Assembly: GCF_000714815.1 (NCBI RefSeq)
Contig: NZ_JMIH01000023.1
Location: 1 to 64,000, forward strand
Length of the DNA: 64,000 nucleotides
Source: Anditalea andensis
Lineage (GTDB): Bacteria > Bacteroidota > Bacteroidia > Cytophagales > Cyclobacteriaceae
Reading direction: 5' to 3'
A program made the position numbers and the translations under genes. The notes beneath the pieces are model-generated. The model was not told the origin of the DNA. It saw only the letters and a list, made by a program, of their open reading frames with translations, and made no database searches. This document shows, piece after piece, positions 35,873 to 44,694 of this stretch. Each line of letters opens with the position of its first letter. Position 1 is the stretch's first letter.

Positions 35873-36217
35873 ATGATATATTTTTTAGATTATCGTCAGA
35901 CTTTATATTCCTTGCTCACCAATTAAATTTACATTACTAAATATGATGCCTGATTATTTTTTTAGTCATCTATTTGGTAATCATTTATATCATAAAAAAA
36001 ACTTTGTAGATAGAAAAGTCTAGCATTTATTTGCCTCAACGAAAAACTGGAAGCATAATCCGGGATAAGATCAGTGCAAACGTGAATATTTACATCTGAT
36101 AAACTCCAAAGTTTTTGGAATAAATAGATTAAATCTGTGAACTTATTGCCGCCTAATTACCTTTTCTATTATATTTAATAAACGGAAATTTCAAGATAAA
36201 CCAATAAAGAACTTACT
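35873..36217. other. Intergenic stretch before thioredoxin
   Basis: 345 AT-rich bases with no supported gene. A weak rightward promoter-like pair lies near 36144-36177 (ATTG, 22 bases, TATATTTA), which may serve trxA, but the spacing is off. Confidence 0.4.
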
Positions 36218-36538
36218 ATGGCTAAAGCAATAGAAATTACAGACTCAAACTTTGAGGAAATTATAAAATCAGAACAGCCAATCTTGGTAGATTTTTGGGC
36301 AGAATGGTGCGGACCATGTAAAATGATCGGACCTGTAGTGGAAGAAATCGCCGGAGACTATGAAGGAAAAGCTGTGGTAGGAAAAGTAGATGTAGATTCC
36401 AATCCAAATGTAGCTGCTAAATTTGGCATCAGAAGTATACCTACTCTTTTGTTTTTTAAGAACGGTGAAATCGTAGATAAACAAGTAGGTGCGGTGCCAA
36501 AAACAGTTCTTGCCCAAAAACTTGATGCACAGATGTAA
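36218..36538 (+). CDS. trxA: Thioredoxin
   Basis: A 106-residue thioredoxin with the redox motif FWAEWCGPCKMIGP (Cys-Gly-Pro-Cys, about residues 30-33) and the cis-Pro in IRSIPTLLFFKNGE (about 70-83). It lacks a signal peptide and so works in the cytoplasm, reducing disulfides in ribonucleotide reductase and other enzymes with electrons from thioredoxin reductase. It is a single gene with a strong terminator. Confidence 0.97.
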   Translation: MAKAIEITDSNFEEIIKSEQPILVDFWAEWCGPCKMIGPVVEEIAGDYEGKAVVGKVDVDSNPNVAAKFGIRSIPTLLFFKNGEIVDKQVGAVPKTVLAQKLDAQM

Positions 36539-36553
36539 TCTTTGATAAATATT

Positions 36554-36596
36554 AAAAAACAGCCACAAAAAATCATTTTTTTGTGGCTGTTTTTTT
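36554..36596 (+). terminator. Rho-independent terminator of trxA
   Basis: A long stem AAAAAACAGCCACAAAAAA / TTTTTTTGTGGCTGTTTTTT with a very short loop and a T-rich tail starts 15 bases after the trxA stop. Confidence 0.9.
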
Positions 36597-36828
36597 ATGC
36601 CGTAAACTGTAAAATATAAATGATCCTTAGAAGAGGATCATTGTCCATCCTCACAAATAAAAATGATGTACAGTACTAAATGTCGCATACAGGGATAATA
36701 AATAAACATCAAACCTAACGCTAAGAAGTCCAAAGTAAAAAATATTAAATCGCAACGCTGAATATAAGAAGTCCAAGTTTTTAAAGAAGATTAGATCTAC
36801 CTGCCATTTTTATATAGCGTTTAAAATT

Positions 36829-37458
36829 TTATTCACCAACTGTTGGAGGCACTGGTGAGATAGGGGTTACGGCTGGGGCAGGATCATGCGGAACTCCAGC
36901 CGGATACAGCTCTGATACCCCTCCAGATACGATAAATTTCATTATATCAGCATTATTTACATTCTCTATTACTCTTATATTTTCTCGAGGAACTAAATAA
37001 AGATTACCGCTAAAATTATATGAATGAGGAAAATAAGCCGCCACCAAACCTGGCTCACCTAGCACTTGTAGGTCACTTTGGGTCATGAATCCGAGTCGGA
37101 ACATATTATCTGACATCTTTACCACTATAGCCACATTGAATTTTTTCTTATCCCCGACGAATGCTGACATCAGATCTTTTATACTGGTATAGACGATATT
37201 TATTAATGGTATCTTAAAAAGCCATTTTTCCATTTGATCAAACAGAGGCTGTGTGACAAATATACTAGCCATATAACCTACAAAAGTTATAAATACCAGC
37301 ATAACCATAATACCCATACCGGGCACAGGAATAGGAATAATACTATCTAAAAAAACAACCAACGCAATTACAATATAGACTGTCAATCCTAAAGGAACCA
37401 CAAAGAGTAGCCCTTTAAGAAAATATTTCAGAAATCTCCTGCTCGTAAAAGAAGACAT
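36829..37458 (-). CDS. DUF502 family membrane protein
   Basis: About 209 residues. I choose MSSFTSRRFLKYFLKG at 37458 because it gives the usual short basic N-terminus before helix 1; an in-frame ATG at 37518 would add 20 residues. Two transmembrane helices (about 13-37 and 45-70 of the chosen form) precede the conserved IPLINIVYTSIKDLMSAF and a soluble domain with LGFMTQSD and IVSGGVSE. The C-terminus is Pro-rich. Family function is unknown. It lies downstream of the nqr operon on the same strand, beyond a terminator. Confidence 0.88.
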   Translation of the reverse strand: MSSFTSRRFLKYFLKGLLFVVPLGLTVYIVIALVVFLDSIIPIPVPGMGIMVMLVFITFVGYMASIFVTQPLFDQMEKWLFKIPLINIVYTSIKDLMSAFVGDKKKFNVAIVVKMSDNMFRLGFMTQSDLQVLGEPGLVAAYFPHSYNFSGNLYLVPRENIRVIENVNNADIMKFIVSGGVSELYPAGVPHDPAPAVTPISPVPPTVGE

Positions 37459-37783
37459 GATAAATGTAAGTTTAAATTGAGAATATGGTGCCTTAATCTG
37501 ATCTATTGTATTATACAAAGCTCCATATATGGAGTAATTGCTGAAGAGACTTTATATCATAGCCTTCCTCTATTTCCAATATTTTAAGCTACTTACTGAA
37601 AAAAGCATACAATAATATTACATTACTGAAAAAACAATGCCAACCTACTAGCGGTCCGATTTAGGCTAAATCATCAAAATACGTTATCAATTACATAAAA
37701 CAAAAAAAAACCAAAAACAGCGCTTTTTCGCAGTTTTTGGTTTTTTCAACTTCCAAGGTAGATGCCTTAAAAGTCATTTGTTT
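37459..37783. other. Intergenic stretch between nqrE and the DUF502 gene
   Basis: Holds the nqr terminator (37702-37747) and otherwise AT-rich DNA. There is no nqrF and no other gene that I can support here. Confidence 0.6.
37702..37747 (-). terminator. Terminator of the nqr operon
   Basis: Inverted repeat AAAAAACCAAAAACAGCG / CGCAGTTTTTGGTTTTTT with a 6-base loop lies 37 bases after the nqrE stop. On the minus strand a T run follows. Confidence 0.85.
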
Positions 37784-38395
37784 TTATAAATCAATACCCA
37801 TAAAGGACATGAAGGCTATCCCCATAAGACCAGTTATCAACATGGTAATACCAAGACCTTTCAATCCATTTGGAACATTTGAATACTTCAATTTTTCTCT
37901 TATAGCGGCCAAAGCCACAATAGCCAAGAAGAAACCAGTTCCAGATCCAAAGCCATAAACTCCTGCTTCAGCTAAAGTATAATCTCTGCCGGCCATAAAG
38001 AGTGATCCACCTAGTATCGCACAGTTAACCGCAATAAGAGGAAGAAAGATACCCAAAGAGCCATAAAGAGCTGGGGCAAATTTCTCAATAATCATTTCTA
38101 CCAACTGTACCATGGCTGCAATAACAGCAATGAACATGATAAATCTTAAGAAAGTAAGGTCAATCGTAGCGAAGTTTTCACCAAGAAATGCCAAAGCACC
38201 TTCTTTGAGAATGAATTCGTTCAATAACCAGTTAACCGGTACCGTCACAGTAAGTACGAAAATTACTGCTGCTCCTAAACCCAGTGCTGTGGATACTTTT
38301 TTGGACACCGCCAAGAAAGAACACATACCTAGGAAGTAGGCAAAAACCATGTTATCAATAAATATTGATCGGATAGCTAAATTAAATAATTCCAT
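37784..38395 (-). CDS. nqrE: Na+-translocating NADH:quinone reductase subunit E
   Basis: A 203-residue integral membrane protein with six predicted helices, of normal NqrE length. The start [33 protein letters not shown] with its Cys, and [16 protein letters not shown] with a second Cys (near 112), match the family; these Cys help hold an iron centre shared with NqrD. It is part of the six-subunit sodium pump that oxidises NADH, reduces ubiquinone or menaquinone and expels Na+. It is the last gene of the nqrABCDE operon; a terminator follows. Confidence 0.97.
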   Translation of the reverse strand: MELFNLAIRSIFIDNMVFAYFLGMCSFLAVSKKVSTALGLGAAVIFVLTVTVPVNWLLNEFILKEGALAFLGENFATIDLTFLRFIMFIAVIAAMVQLVEMIIEKFAPALYGSLGIFLPLIAVNCAILGGSLFMAGRDYTLAEAGVYGFGSGTGFFLAIVALAAIREKLKYSNVPNGLKGLGITMLITGLMGIAFMSFMGIDL

Positions 38396-38410
38396 TTTCT
38401 TAGATATATT

Positions 38411-39094
38411 TTAGTGTTCTATATAACCTGTTTTAGTACGCTGCACCCAGATAATTAACCCCAGTACGATAAACGCACCTACTGGAGATACCATAAGTCC
38501 ATTAGTAGCTAGTGAGAAACCTCCGCCAAATAGGCCGGCAATATTTTCAAATACTGGATATCCAAATACGGAACCTGATCCCCAAAGCTCTCTGAAGAAA
38601 GCCACTGCAAGGATGATCCAAGAGTAACCTAAGGCACTACCAAATCCATCCAATACTGAATCATAAGGTTTATTACCCAAAGCAAATGCTTCAAGTCTTC
38701 CCATAACAATACAGTTAGTAATGATCAAGCCAATAAATACGGATAATTCTTTGTACATATCAAAAGCAAATGCTTTCAATACTTCATTTACCAATGTTAC
38801 CAAAGTAGCCACTATAGCCAACTGAACAATGATCCTCACCCTAGATGGTATAGTATTTCTTATGAGGGAAATAGTAAGATTGGCCATTACCATTACAAAT
38901 ATAACTGATAATGCCATAACCATAGTTGGCTGCATCTGGGTAGTTACTGCCAGAGCAGAACATATCCCCAGTACCTGAATGGTTATAGGGTTATCATCCA
39001 CCAGTGGATCAGTGATCAGTTTTTTTCTTCTCTTTGACAGTATAGGTTCAGATGGTTTCTGAACTTGTGTCTTTTCTGCTGTTTCTGTACTCAT
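38411..39094 (-). CDS. nqrD: Na+-translocating NADH:quinone reductase subunit D
   Basis: A 227-residue membrane protein with six helices and a soluble N-terminal extension of about 25 residues. Conserved segments are visible: DPLVDDNPITIQVLGICSALAVT (Cys near 44) and GLIITNCIVMGRLEAFALGN (Cys near 126), the likely ligands of the membrane iron centre with NqrE. It lies 15 bases before nqrE and 24 after nqrC. Confidence 0.97.
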   Translation of the reverse strand: MSTETAEKTQVQKPSEPILSKRRKKLITDPLVDDNPITIQVLGICSALAVTTQMQPTMVMALSVIFVMVMANLTISLIRNTIPSRVRIIVQLAIVATLVTLVNEVLKAFAFDMYKELSVFIGLIITNCIVMGRLEAFALGNKPYDSVLDGFGSALGYSWIILAVAFFRELWGSGSVFGYPVFENIAGLFGGGFSLATNGLMVSPVGAFIVLGLIIWVQRTKTGYIEH

Positions 39095-39118
39095 TATATT
39101 GATATTGAAACGTTCAAA

Positions 39119-39910
39119 TTAATTTAAAGCGACAGGTTCTTGTTCCTCGGGAGCGGCATCTCCACCCTCTCTTTGTCTAGAGAAATAATTTTGATAATGG
39201 CTCAGATAACTTTCTACCATTCTATTTACTCCTTCCGCAGTAATTGTAGCTCCAGATAGCCCATCTACTTTATGAGGTTCGCCGGAATAATCTTTTCCTT
39301 CACCTTTTTGCATTCTTACTGCCTGAAGATTTCCGCCTTCATCAAATATCTCTTTACCCTGATACCTAGCCTGTACGTCTCCAGAAGTTATCCTAGCGCC
39401 CAATCCTGGTGTCTCCCCTGCATGAGAGAAAGTAACTCCTTCTATAGTGTTAAGATCAGTCTGTAAAGCTACATATCCCCAAATTTCATCCCAAAGTCCG
39501 TTACCATAGACAGGTAGTATATAAGACTCTACTTCTGATTCATTACCTTCTGCATGAAAGATAAATACAGGATATAACCTATCTTCTGGACTCCTTTTGA
39601 AATTTCTTGCTATACTGACATTTTCAGCTATCAAAGCATTCCCGTCAGTATCCTGCTCCACTTCCTCACCTTCGATATTTACCACTTTGGAGGAAATCCG
39701 TCTTTCATAGAAATCAATTACAGCATCTGCTTCCATTCTGTCCAATTCCTCAGCTGGCATTACTGCCCCCAGGATTTGTTTCTTCGTATCCAGTTCTATC
39801 GCTTTTTGCTGGATAGGACCTAATAATTCTGATGTTCCTGACAGTAAAAATCCCAATATTACCGTTAGGATTACAGAAAATGTTATAATATATGCGTTAG
39901 ACTGTTGCAC
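39119..39910 (-). CDS. nqrC: Na+-translocating NADH:quinone reductase subunit C
   Basis: A 263-residue subunit with one N-terminal transmembrane helix (about 5-27) and a periplasmic FMN-binding domain. The flavinylation motif GLSGATIT (Thr near residue 224) is where ApbE would attach FMN covalently. GETPGLGARI and the acidic insert near 70-85 are typical. The C-terminus has an extra acidic tail (EEQEPVALN). It overlaps nqrB by 14 bases. apbE is not in the window. Confidence 0.96.
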   Translation of the reverse strand: MQQSNAYIITFSVILTVILGFLLSGTSELLGPIQQKAIELDTKKQILGAVMPAEELDRMEADAVIDFYERRISSKVVNIEGEEVEQDTDGNALIAENVSIARNFKRSPEDRLYPVFIFHAEGNESEVESYILPVYGNGLWDEIWGYVALQTDLNTIEGVTFSHAGETPGLGARITSGDVQARYQGKEIFDEGGNLQAVRMQKGEGKDYSGEPHKVDGLSGATITAEGVNRMVESYLSHYQNYFSRQREGGDAAPEEQEPVALN

Positions 39911-41099
39911 GTTGTAACCTCCTTTTCTTGTTTGCTTTTAAAACATAATGATCTATAAGTGGTGCAAATACGTTCATAAACAACACTGCCAACATGATCC
40001 CCTCAGGATAAGCAGGGTTCGTAACACGTATGATCACCGTCAATATACCAATTAATGATCCATAGATCCATTTGCCAGTTTCCGTCTGCGATGCAGATAC
40101 AGGATCTGTAGCCATAAACACTATACCAAAAGCTAGACCCCCTATCACCAAGTGATAATGAGCAGGCATGGCCATATAAGTATTTACTGCCAATAATTCC
40201 ATGATTAGACCCATAATATAGGCTCCTCCAAATGCACTGAATATAATTTTCCAGCTAGCGACACCGGTTACGATTAATATGGCAGCACCTATAAGGGCCA
40301 TCAAAGTAGAAGTCTCTCCTATAGAGCCTGGTATGAAACCAAGGAAGGAGTTGGTAAAGCTAAGGAAATTATCTGTCACCACATTGTTATGACTATAGAA
40401 AGCCGCAGTGACTGACTGTGCTTCCTGCCCTGCCAAATAAGCCACATTTAATGCTGTAGCTCCTGAAAAACCGTCAACGGGCATTTTATCCCCCAAATAG
40501 ATCCATACTTCATCACCTGATATCTGCATAGGATAGGCGAAGTATAAGAATGCTCTTGCCGTCATGGCCACATTAAGAATATTCATCCCAGTGCCTCCAA
40601 ATACTTCTTTGGCTATTACCACCGCAAAGACTGTAGCCAGGGCAACCTGCCAAAGTGGAATAGTAGCGGGAACAATCAAAGGAATCAACATCCCTGTTAC
40701 TAGAAAACCCTCATTGATAGGGTGTTTTCTCACTACAGCAAAGACTGCTTCTACTATGCCGCCGGCTGTATAGGCTACCAATACTATAGGTAGAACGAGA
40801 ATAGCTCCCAATAAAAATTTATCACCAAAATCAGCAGCTTCGCCCACCGCAAGATAATGCATATGGCCTGTATTCCAGATTCCGAATAACAAACATGGGA
40901 TCATCGCCACTACAACGGTGATCATCATTCTTTTCAAATCGATGGCATCCTTAATCTGGGCACCTCTTGGATTAGTTGTATGTTTAGGAGAAAACATAAA
41001 TGTTTCCCCTGCTTCGTACAAATAATACAAGTTCTCTAATTTGCCTCCTTTTTGAAAAAGGGGCTTCTGTTTGTCTAACAGATCTCGTAGAAACTTCAT
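39897..41099 (-). CDS. nqrB: Na+-translocating NADH:quinone reductase subunit B
   Basis: A 400-residue membrane subunit with about ten helices that binds riboflavin, a covalent FMN and the quinone. The FMN-attachment motif is in DGFSGATALNVA (Thr near residue 223). The N-terminus carries GGKLENLYYLYEAGETFMFSP and RGAQIKDAIDLKRMM, typical of the family. It lies 6 bases after nqrA and overlaps nqrC. Confidence 0.97.
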   Translation of the reverse strand: MKFLRDLLDKQKPLFQKGGKLENLYYLYEAGETFMFSPKHTTNPRGAQIKDAIDLKRMMITVVVAMIPCLLFGIWNTGHMHYLAVGEAADFGDKFLLGAILVLPIVLVAYTAGGIVEAVFAVVRKHPINEGFLVTGMLIPLIVPATIPLWQVALATVFAVVIAKEVFGGTGMNILNVAMTARAFLYFAYPMQISGDEVWIYLGDKMPVDGFSGATALNVAYLAGQEAQSVTAAFYSHNNVVTDNFLSFTNSFLGFIPGSIGETSTLMALIGAAILIVTGVASWKIIFSAFGGAYIMGLIMELLAVNTYMAMPAHYHLVIGGLAFGIVFMATDPVSASQTETGKWIYGSLIGILTVIIRVTNPAYPEGIMLAVLFMNVFAPLIDHYVLKANKKRRLQRATV

Positions 41100-41105
41100 A
41101 TTAAA

Positions 41106-42500
41106 TTAACTATATTGAATTAGTTCTATACCTTTCCTTACTATATCCTGAACGGGGTGTTTGGACACGTCTACAAATTCACAAAGTGCCAAATCTTCTT
41201 CGATAACTTCATAGATTCCCAATTCCTCCATTTCATCATAGTCTTCCGCCATGATTGCCTTTAGAAGATAGATGGGATATATATCCATCGGTGTGACACT
41301 CTCAAAGATCCCAGTTTGGACAAATGCCCGCTCTTCTCCCCTAGCATTGGTGTCCAATACAAATTCCTTTTTCGGAGAAAGAAAAGAGAAAAGGCCCAGC
41401 GCCCTATGATAACTCAGTTTATCAGAAGTAGCTTTAGCCCAGCCCATGAATTCATAGTAATCTCCTTCTGGCAATACTGTAATCTGGTTGTCATAAAAAC
41501 CTAAGTACCCGTCTGGGCTGATTCTTTCGCCAGTAAGTGCATTACCGGAAACTACCCTATATTTTTTTGGATCTCGTAGCCCATGTGAATCATCGCTTAG
41601 GTCTACATTGTTTAGCACAAATTTATCTACACAGGTTCCTATATATGTTTTGGTATAGGTACGGTTCTTTACTTTTGACCCTGTTATGGCTATTATTTTA
41701 GAAGCATCGTATACTCCTTCCAAGAATAGTTTCCCAATCTGGGCCACTCCATAAGGATTGACAGTCCATGCAATTTCCCCTTTATTTATAGGATTAAGAT
41801 GGTGGATCTGAATGCCTACATTACCTGCGGGATGGGGTCCGGAAAATTTATTGACCTGCACCCCTTGGACATTACTATATATTGAAGGAATTTCAGAAGT
41901 TTCATCTAAATTTAAATGAACTACGCCCGCAGTGAGTCTTTTGAGGACATCAAGTCCGGCTTGGAAATACCTTTCACTACCCTTCAGCATATATCCATAG
42001 TCTGGAGCCAAAGGATGGGTATCAAAGCCAGATATAAAAATAGCTTTCGGATCATCTTCAGGGTTAGCTACTACACCGAAAGGCCTCTGTATGATCTGAG
42101 GCCAAACACCTCCAGCCAGCATGTGCTCGATGGCATCCTCTCTTTTTATCGCTTTCAGATCTGAATCAGAAAACTTTTTGAACTGTTCGGACTGAAAAGT
42201 AGCATCTGCCTTTATCTTGACTTCCAGAAGTTTTCTTCTTTCTCCTCTTTTAATCTCGACTACCTGTCCAGAAACCGGAGAAGCATATAGCACTTTTTCC
42301 TGTTTTTTATCAAACAAAATCGGGGTACCAGCCTTTACCGTATCTCCCTCATTTACAATAACTTTAGGACGTTGCATTCCTATAAAGTCAGTAGGTTTGA
42401 TTGCAAAGGTTTCGGCCTGCTGGAAATCAGTAAGCTGCTTCTCAGCTTTCCCAACTAGCTTAATATCAAATCCTTTCTTTAGCTTAACTATTTTTGACAT
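41106..42500 (-). CDS. nqrA: Na+-translocating NADH:quinone reductase subunit A
   Basis: A 464-residue soluble subunit facing the cytoplasm. It has the barrel-sandwich-like N-terminal domain (FIGMQRPKVIVNEGDTVKAG, PILFDK, YASPVSGQVVEIKRGERR) and the later IKHP-type region around TNLDETSEIPSIYSNVQGVQVN. It resembles RnfC without the iron-sulfur clusters. It is the first gene of the operon, with a possible -7 box 33 bases upstream of the start. Confidence 0.96.
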   Translation of the reverse strand: MSKIVKLKKGFDIKLVGKAEKQLTDFQQAETFAIKPTDFIGMQRPKVIVNEGDTVKAGTPILFDKKQEKVLYASPVSGQVVEIKRGERRKLLEVKIKADATFQSEQFKKFSDSDLKAIKREDAIEHMLAGGVWPQIIQRPFGVVANPEDDPKAIFISGFDTHPLAPDYGYMLKGSERYFQAGLDVLKRLTAGVVHLNLDETSEIPSIYSNVQGVQVNKFSGPHPAGNVGIQIHHLNPINKGEIAWTVNPYGVAQIGKLFLEGVYDASKIIAITGSKVKNRTYTKTYIGTCVDKFVLNNVDLSDDSHGLRDPKKYRVVSGNALTGERISPDGYLGFYDNQITVLPEGDYYEFMGWAKATSDKLSYHRALGLFSFLSPKKEFVLDTNARGEERAFVQTGIFESVTPMDIYPIYLLKAIMAEDYDEMEELGIYEVIEEDLALCEFVDVSKHPVQDIVRKGIELIQYS

Positions 42501-42539
42501 ATTATAATTTTGAACTATATGGTCCTTTTAAAAACGCCT

Positions 42540-42547
42540 CAAATCTA
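42540..42547 (-). promoter_or_regulatory. Possible -7 box of the nqr operon
   Basis: The minus strand reads TAGATTTG, a perfect TAnnTTTG, giving a start near 42533 and a leader of about 33 bases before nqrA. The base quartet 19 bases upstream is TTCT, so the -33 box is weak. Confidence 0.4.
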
Positions 42548-42632
42548 ATAAAATACATTAGTTTTTAGAAGATAATTGTACGATAATTTACTCATTTACT
42601 CAGAACTGAATAAAAATCATGAAATGTTGATT

Positions 42633-43535
42633 TTAAATCGTTTCTATTAAATTCTCTTTTTCCCAATAATTGATATGGTCCATCACCTGCTGCATCAGCC
42701 ACATGGGTGTGGATGTGGCCCCGCATATACCCACACTGTTGGCACCGGTAAACCAATCTCTGCATAACTCCTGTTCATTTTCCACGAAATAGCTGCGCTC
42801 ATTCTGTTCTTTACAAACTTGGAATAAAGCTTTTCCATTGCTGCTTTTTTTCCCTGAAACAAAAATAATCACATCATTTTCTTTAGAAAATCTCTTCAAC
42901 TGCGGTTCTCTGTTGGATACCTGTCTACAGATAGAATCATTGGCATTAAAATCCACTTCATCCATAGCGCCCTTTGCCTGGATTATTCTTGATTCAATTT
43001 TTGATTTCAATTCATAAAACCCTTTGGTGCTTTTGGTAGTTTGGCTGAAAAGGGTAATGGGTCTAGTGAAATCTACCTGCTCCAGATCAGATTCTTCCAT
43101 CACCACCACTGCATTTTCCAATGTCTGTCCTGTCAGCCCTATCACTTCAGCGTGGCCTTTTTTCCCATAGATGACTATCTGTCCTTCTTCTCTTTCCATT
43201 TTATCGAAGGCAGTTTTTACCCTATGCTGAAGCTTCAAAACTACCGGACATGAAGCATCTATAAGTTCTATATTATTCTCTATGGCAGTTCTATAGGTTT
43301 CTGGTGGCTCTCCATGAGCCCTTATGAGCACCTTACAGTTACTGATGGTTTTCAGCTGATCCCTGTCTATGACCACTAAGCCTTTTTGGCTTAGCCTCCT
43401 CACCTCCATATCATTATGAACTATATCTCCTAAACAATACAGGGTGTTTTCGTTCTCCATCTCATCCTCAGCCATTTTAATGGCAAATTCCACCCCAAAG
43501 CAATAGCCGGAATTTTTATCTATGGTTACCTGCAT
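42633..43535 (-). CDS. ispH: 4-hydroxy-3-methylbut-2-enyl diphosphate reductase
   Basis: A 300-residue iron-sulfur enzyme, last step of the MEP isoprenoid pathway, yielding IPP and DMAPP. The three cluster Cys are in SGYCFGV (residue 12), DASCPVV (near 95) and DSICRQVSNR (near 200). LIRAHGEPPE and YGKKGHAEVIGLTGQ are also typical. It overlaps the upstream cmk gene by 20 bases, so translation is coupled. The rest of the MEP pathway is not in the window. Confidence 0.96.
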   Translation of the reverse strand: MQVTIDKNSGYCFGVEFAIKMAEDEMENENTLYCLGDIVHNDMEVRRLSQKGLVVIDRDQLKTISNCKVLIRAHGEPPETYRTAIENNIELIDASCPVVLKLQHRVKTAFDKMEREEGQIVIYGKKGHAEVIGLTGQTLENAVVVMEESDLEQVDFTRPITLFSQTTKSTKGFYELKSKIESRIIQAKGAMDEVDFNANDSICRQVSNREPQLKRFSKENDVIIFVSGKKSSNGKALFQVCKEQNERSYFVENEQELCRDWFTGANSVGICGATSTPMWLMQQVMDHINYWEKENLIETI

Positions 43536-44229
43536 CTTCTATCTGTTTATCACCAATCTGCCTATGAGCCAGTTCAAGAATATTATTAACCTGATCTTCA
43601 AAATCAAGGTAACTGGTATTAATTTCAATCGCCCCATCTGCCTTTTTCAGTGGACTTATCTCTCTACTGGAATCAATCCGATCCCTTTCAGCCAAATTTT
43701 GAATGATTTTATCCAGTTCTACTAAATCCCCCTTTTCCAAAAGCTCCTGTTGTCTCCGCTCTGCCCTGATGGTCAGATCAGCAGTCATAAAAATCTTAAG
43801 TTCGGCATCAGGAAAAACTACTGTCCCTATATCCCTACCATCCATTACTACACCTTTGTACTTTCCGAGGCGGTGCTGCTGGGCTACCAGTGCGGTACGG
43901 ACTTCCTTTATCTTACTCACATCACTTACCCTTTCAGAGACTTCCATCTGCCTAATGGTTTTCTCCACATTTAGTCCGTTCAGGAAAGTTTCTTGGAAAC
44001 CTGTCACCTCGTTCTTATGAAATTCTATTTTCATAGCGTCCAAAGATTTGGTGATTTCTCGTGGGTTAGTAATATTGGTCAGACTATTGATAAAATGAAG
44101 TGTAGTGGCCCTATACATAGCACCGGAATCTATATAGGTATAATTTAAAGCTTTGGCCACAGCCTTGGCCGTGGTACTTTTTCCACATCCCGAATATCCA
44201 TCAATAGCAATTACAATTTTTTTCATCAA
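43516..44229 (-). CDS. cmk: Cytidylate kinase
   Basis: A 237-residue kinase that phosphorylates CMP and dCMP. The P-loop is IDGYSGCGKSTTAKAVA (about residues 8-24); YIDSGAMYRATTLHF follows, then VVMDGRDIGTVVFPDAELKIFMTA near 125-148 and RIDSSREISPLKKADGAI near 190. The start has two ATG codons in a row (44229 or 44226); the choice changes one residue. It is the first gene of a cmk-ispH unit, an order also seen in other Bacteroidetes. Confidence 0.95.
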   Translation of the reverse strand: MMKKIVIAIDGYSGCGKSTTAKAVAKALNYTYIDSGAMYRATTLHFINSLTNITNPREITKSLDAMKIEFHKNEVTGFQETFLNGLNVEKTIRQMEVSERVSDVSKIKEVRTALVAQQHRLGKYKGVVMDGRDIGTVVFPDAELKIFMTADLTIRAERRQQELLEKGDLVELDKIIQNLAERDRIDSSREISPLKKADGAIEINTSYLDFEDQVNNILELAHRQIGDKQIEDAGNHR

Positions 44230-44260
44230 ATAAATTTATCCGGTCACTCTTAATACCATG

Positions 44261-44268
44261 CAAATATA
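44261..44268 (-). promoter_or_regulatory. Possible -7 box of cmk-ispH
   Basis: The minus strand reads TATATTTG, a perfect TAnnTTTG, about 32 bases before cmk. The -33 box (TCTT) is poor. Confidence 0.4.
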
Positions 44269-44388
44269 GGTTATTAGATTTTATTTAAAGAATGGTTTGC
44301 TAGGTATCTATATTTACCAAAAAGGAAATCGATAGAAAGTGTAGGCCAAATGGATCGGGAAGGCCTCATTAATCTTTTTGGTATGAGT

Positions 44389-44580
44389 TTACCTTTTTTT
44401 ATATGATTTTAATACGGAAATAAAAGCACCGACTATACCTAGGAAAATTAATGCCTGGGCCATCAATCTTAAAAATCCCGGATGGTCAGGGTCAATAGAA
44501 AAATTCATCTGATATAGAGAATATAGCAATAAGCCAAATGCTACCAAGAGCAATACTATATAAAAAACTATTCGAAACAT
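44389..44580 (-). CDS. Small two-helix membrane protein
   Basis: A 63-residue protein with two hydrophobic helices (about 3-23 and 36-56) separated by a polar loop (NFSIDPDHPGFLR) and ending in a basic tail KSYKKR. The positive tail and short loop look like a real inner-membrane protein, not a random frame. I recognise no family. It stands alone between cmk and the divergent adenine deaminase gene. Confidence 0.6.
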   Translation of the reverse strand: MFRIVFYIVLLLVAFGLLLYSLYQMNFSIDPDHPGFLRLMAQALIFLGIVGAFISVLKSYKKR

Positions 44581-44694
44581 GGCGGTCTGATTAATGATAT
44601 GAACATAAATATATCATAATTGATTGAATCATTTGATGACTTACCCTAGAATATGGCCTTCCTTTATTAATTTTACATTGTACTAATAAAACAT

